The translations under genes were made by a program, and so were the position numbers. The notes beneath the pieces are model-generated. The model was given only the letters and a program-made list of their open reading frames with translations, was not told the origin of the DNA and did not search any database. A DNA stretch of 5,206 bases from JAKPAM01 sp047605425 (GTDB taxonomy: Bacteria > Pseudomonadota > Gammaproteobacteria > Burkholderiales > Burkholderiaceae_E): the NCBI GenBank assembly GCA_047605425.1, contig JASGFT010000278.1:1-5206 (forward strand), read 5' to 3'. This document shows positions 5,203 to 5,206 of this stretch, piece after piece. How positions within the stretch are numbered: the stretch's first letter is position 1; each line of letters starts with the position of its first letter.

Positions 5203-5206
5203 GCCT

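Noticed and set aside
1..5206. CRISPR array, transposase, phage, tRNA or rRNA genes
   Set aside because: No regularly spaced repeats with unique spacers, no transposase or integrase motifs, and no tRNA or rRNA-like sequence were seen on either strand.

Overview
The window is a GC-rich bacterial chromosome segment, with G or C at most third codon positions. It carries ordinary housekeeping and accessory genes packed closely together. The gene order dprA then a type IA topoisomerase of the TopB/Topo III type, together with a DUF3717-type small protein and a beta-class glutathione S-transferase, points to a betaproteobacterium, most likely Burkholderiales. This is inferred from gene content, not from a database search.

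Layout: (1) Bases 1-447 are the 3' end of dprA, entered mid-gene. Its linker is an Ala-rich tract built from 15-bp tandem repeats, followed by the C-terminal winged-helix domain. (2) Bases 448-655 are a 208-bp gap with no convincing gene. It holds two hairpins and a short ORF ending 9 bases before the next start. (3) Bases 656-3346 are topB, a complete 896-residue topoisomerase with zinc-ribbon modules and a Lys/Ala/Thr-rich basic tail. (4) Bases 3343-3576 on the minus strand encode a 77-residue DUF3717-like protein whose stop codon overlaps the topB stop tail to tail. (5) Bases 3577-3698 are a divergent intergenic region with a hairpin and a candidate -10 box. (6) Bases 3699-4385 encode a ChaC-type gamma-glutamylcyclotransferase with a low-complexity C-terminal extension. 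(7) Bases 4386-4493 hold a candidate promoter and ribosome binding site. (8) Bases 4494-5102 encode a GstA-like glutathione S-transferase. (9) Bases 5103-5206 hold an inverted-repeat element that appears to be cut by the window edge.

The genes form two loose themes. dprA and topB are DNA-handling genes: DprA loads RecA on incoming single-stranded DNA, and TopB resolves or decatenates DNA. chaC and gst both act on glutathione, one degrading it and the other conjugating it. I see no phage, insertion sequence, CRISPR, toxin-antitoxin or defence system. The best candidates for a second look are the repeat-built DprA linker, the unusual topB leader, the possibly leaderless chaC start and the terminal inverted repeat. 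None amounts to a new system on this evidence.
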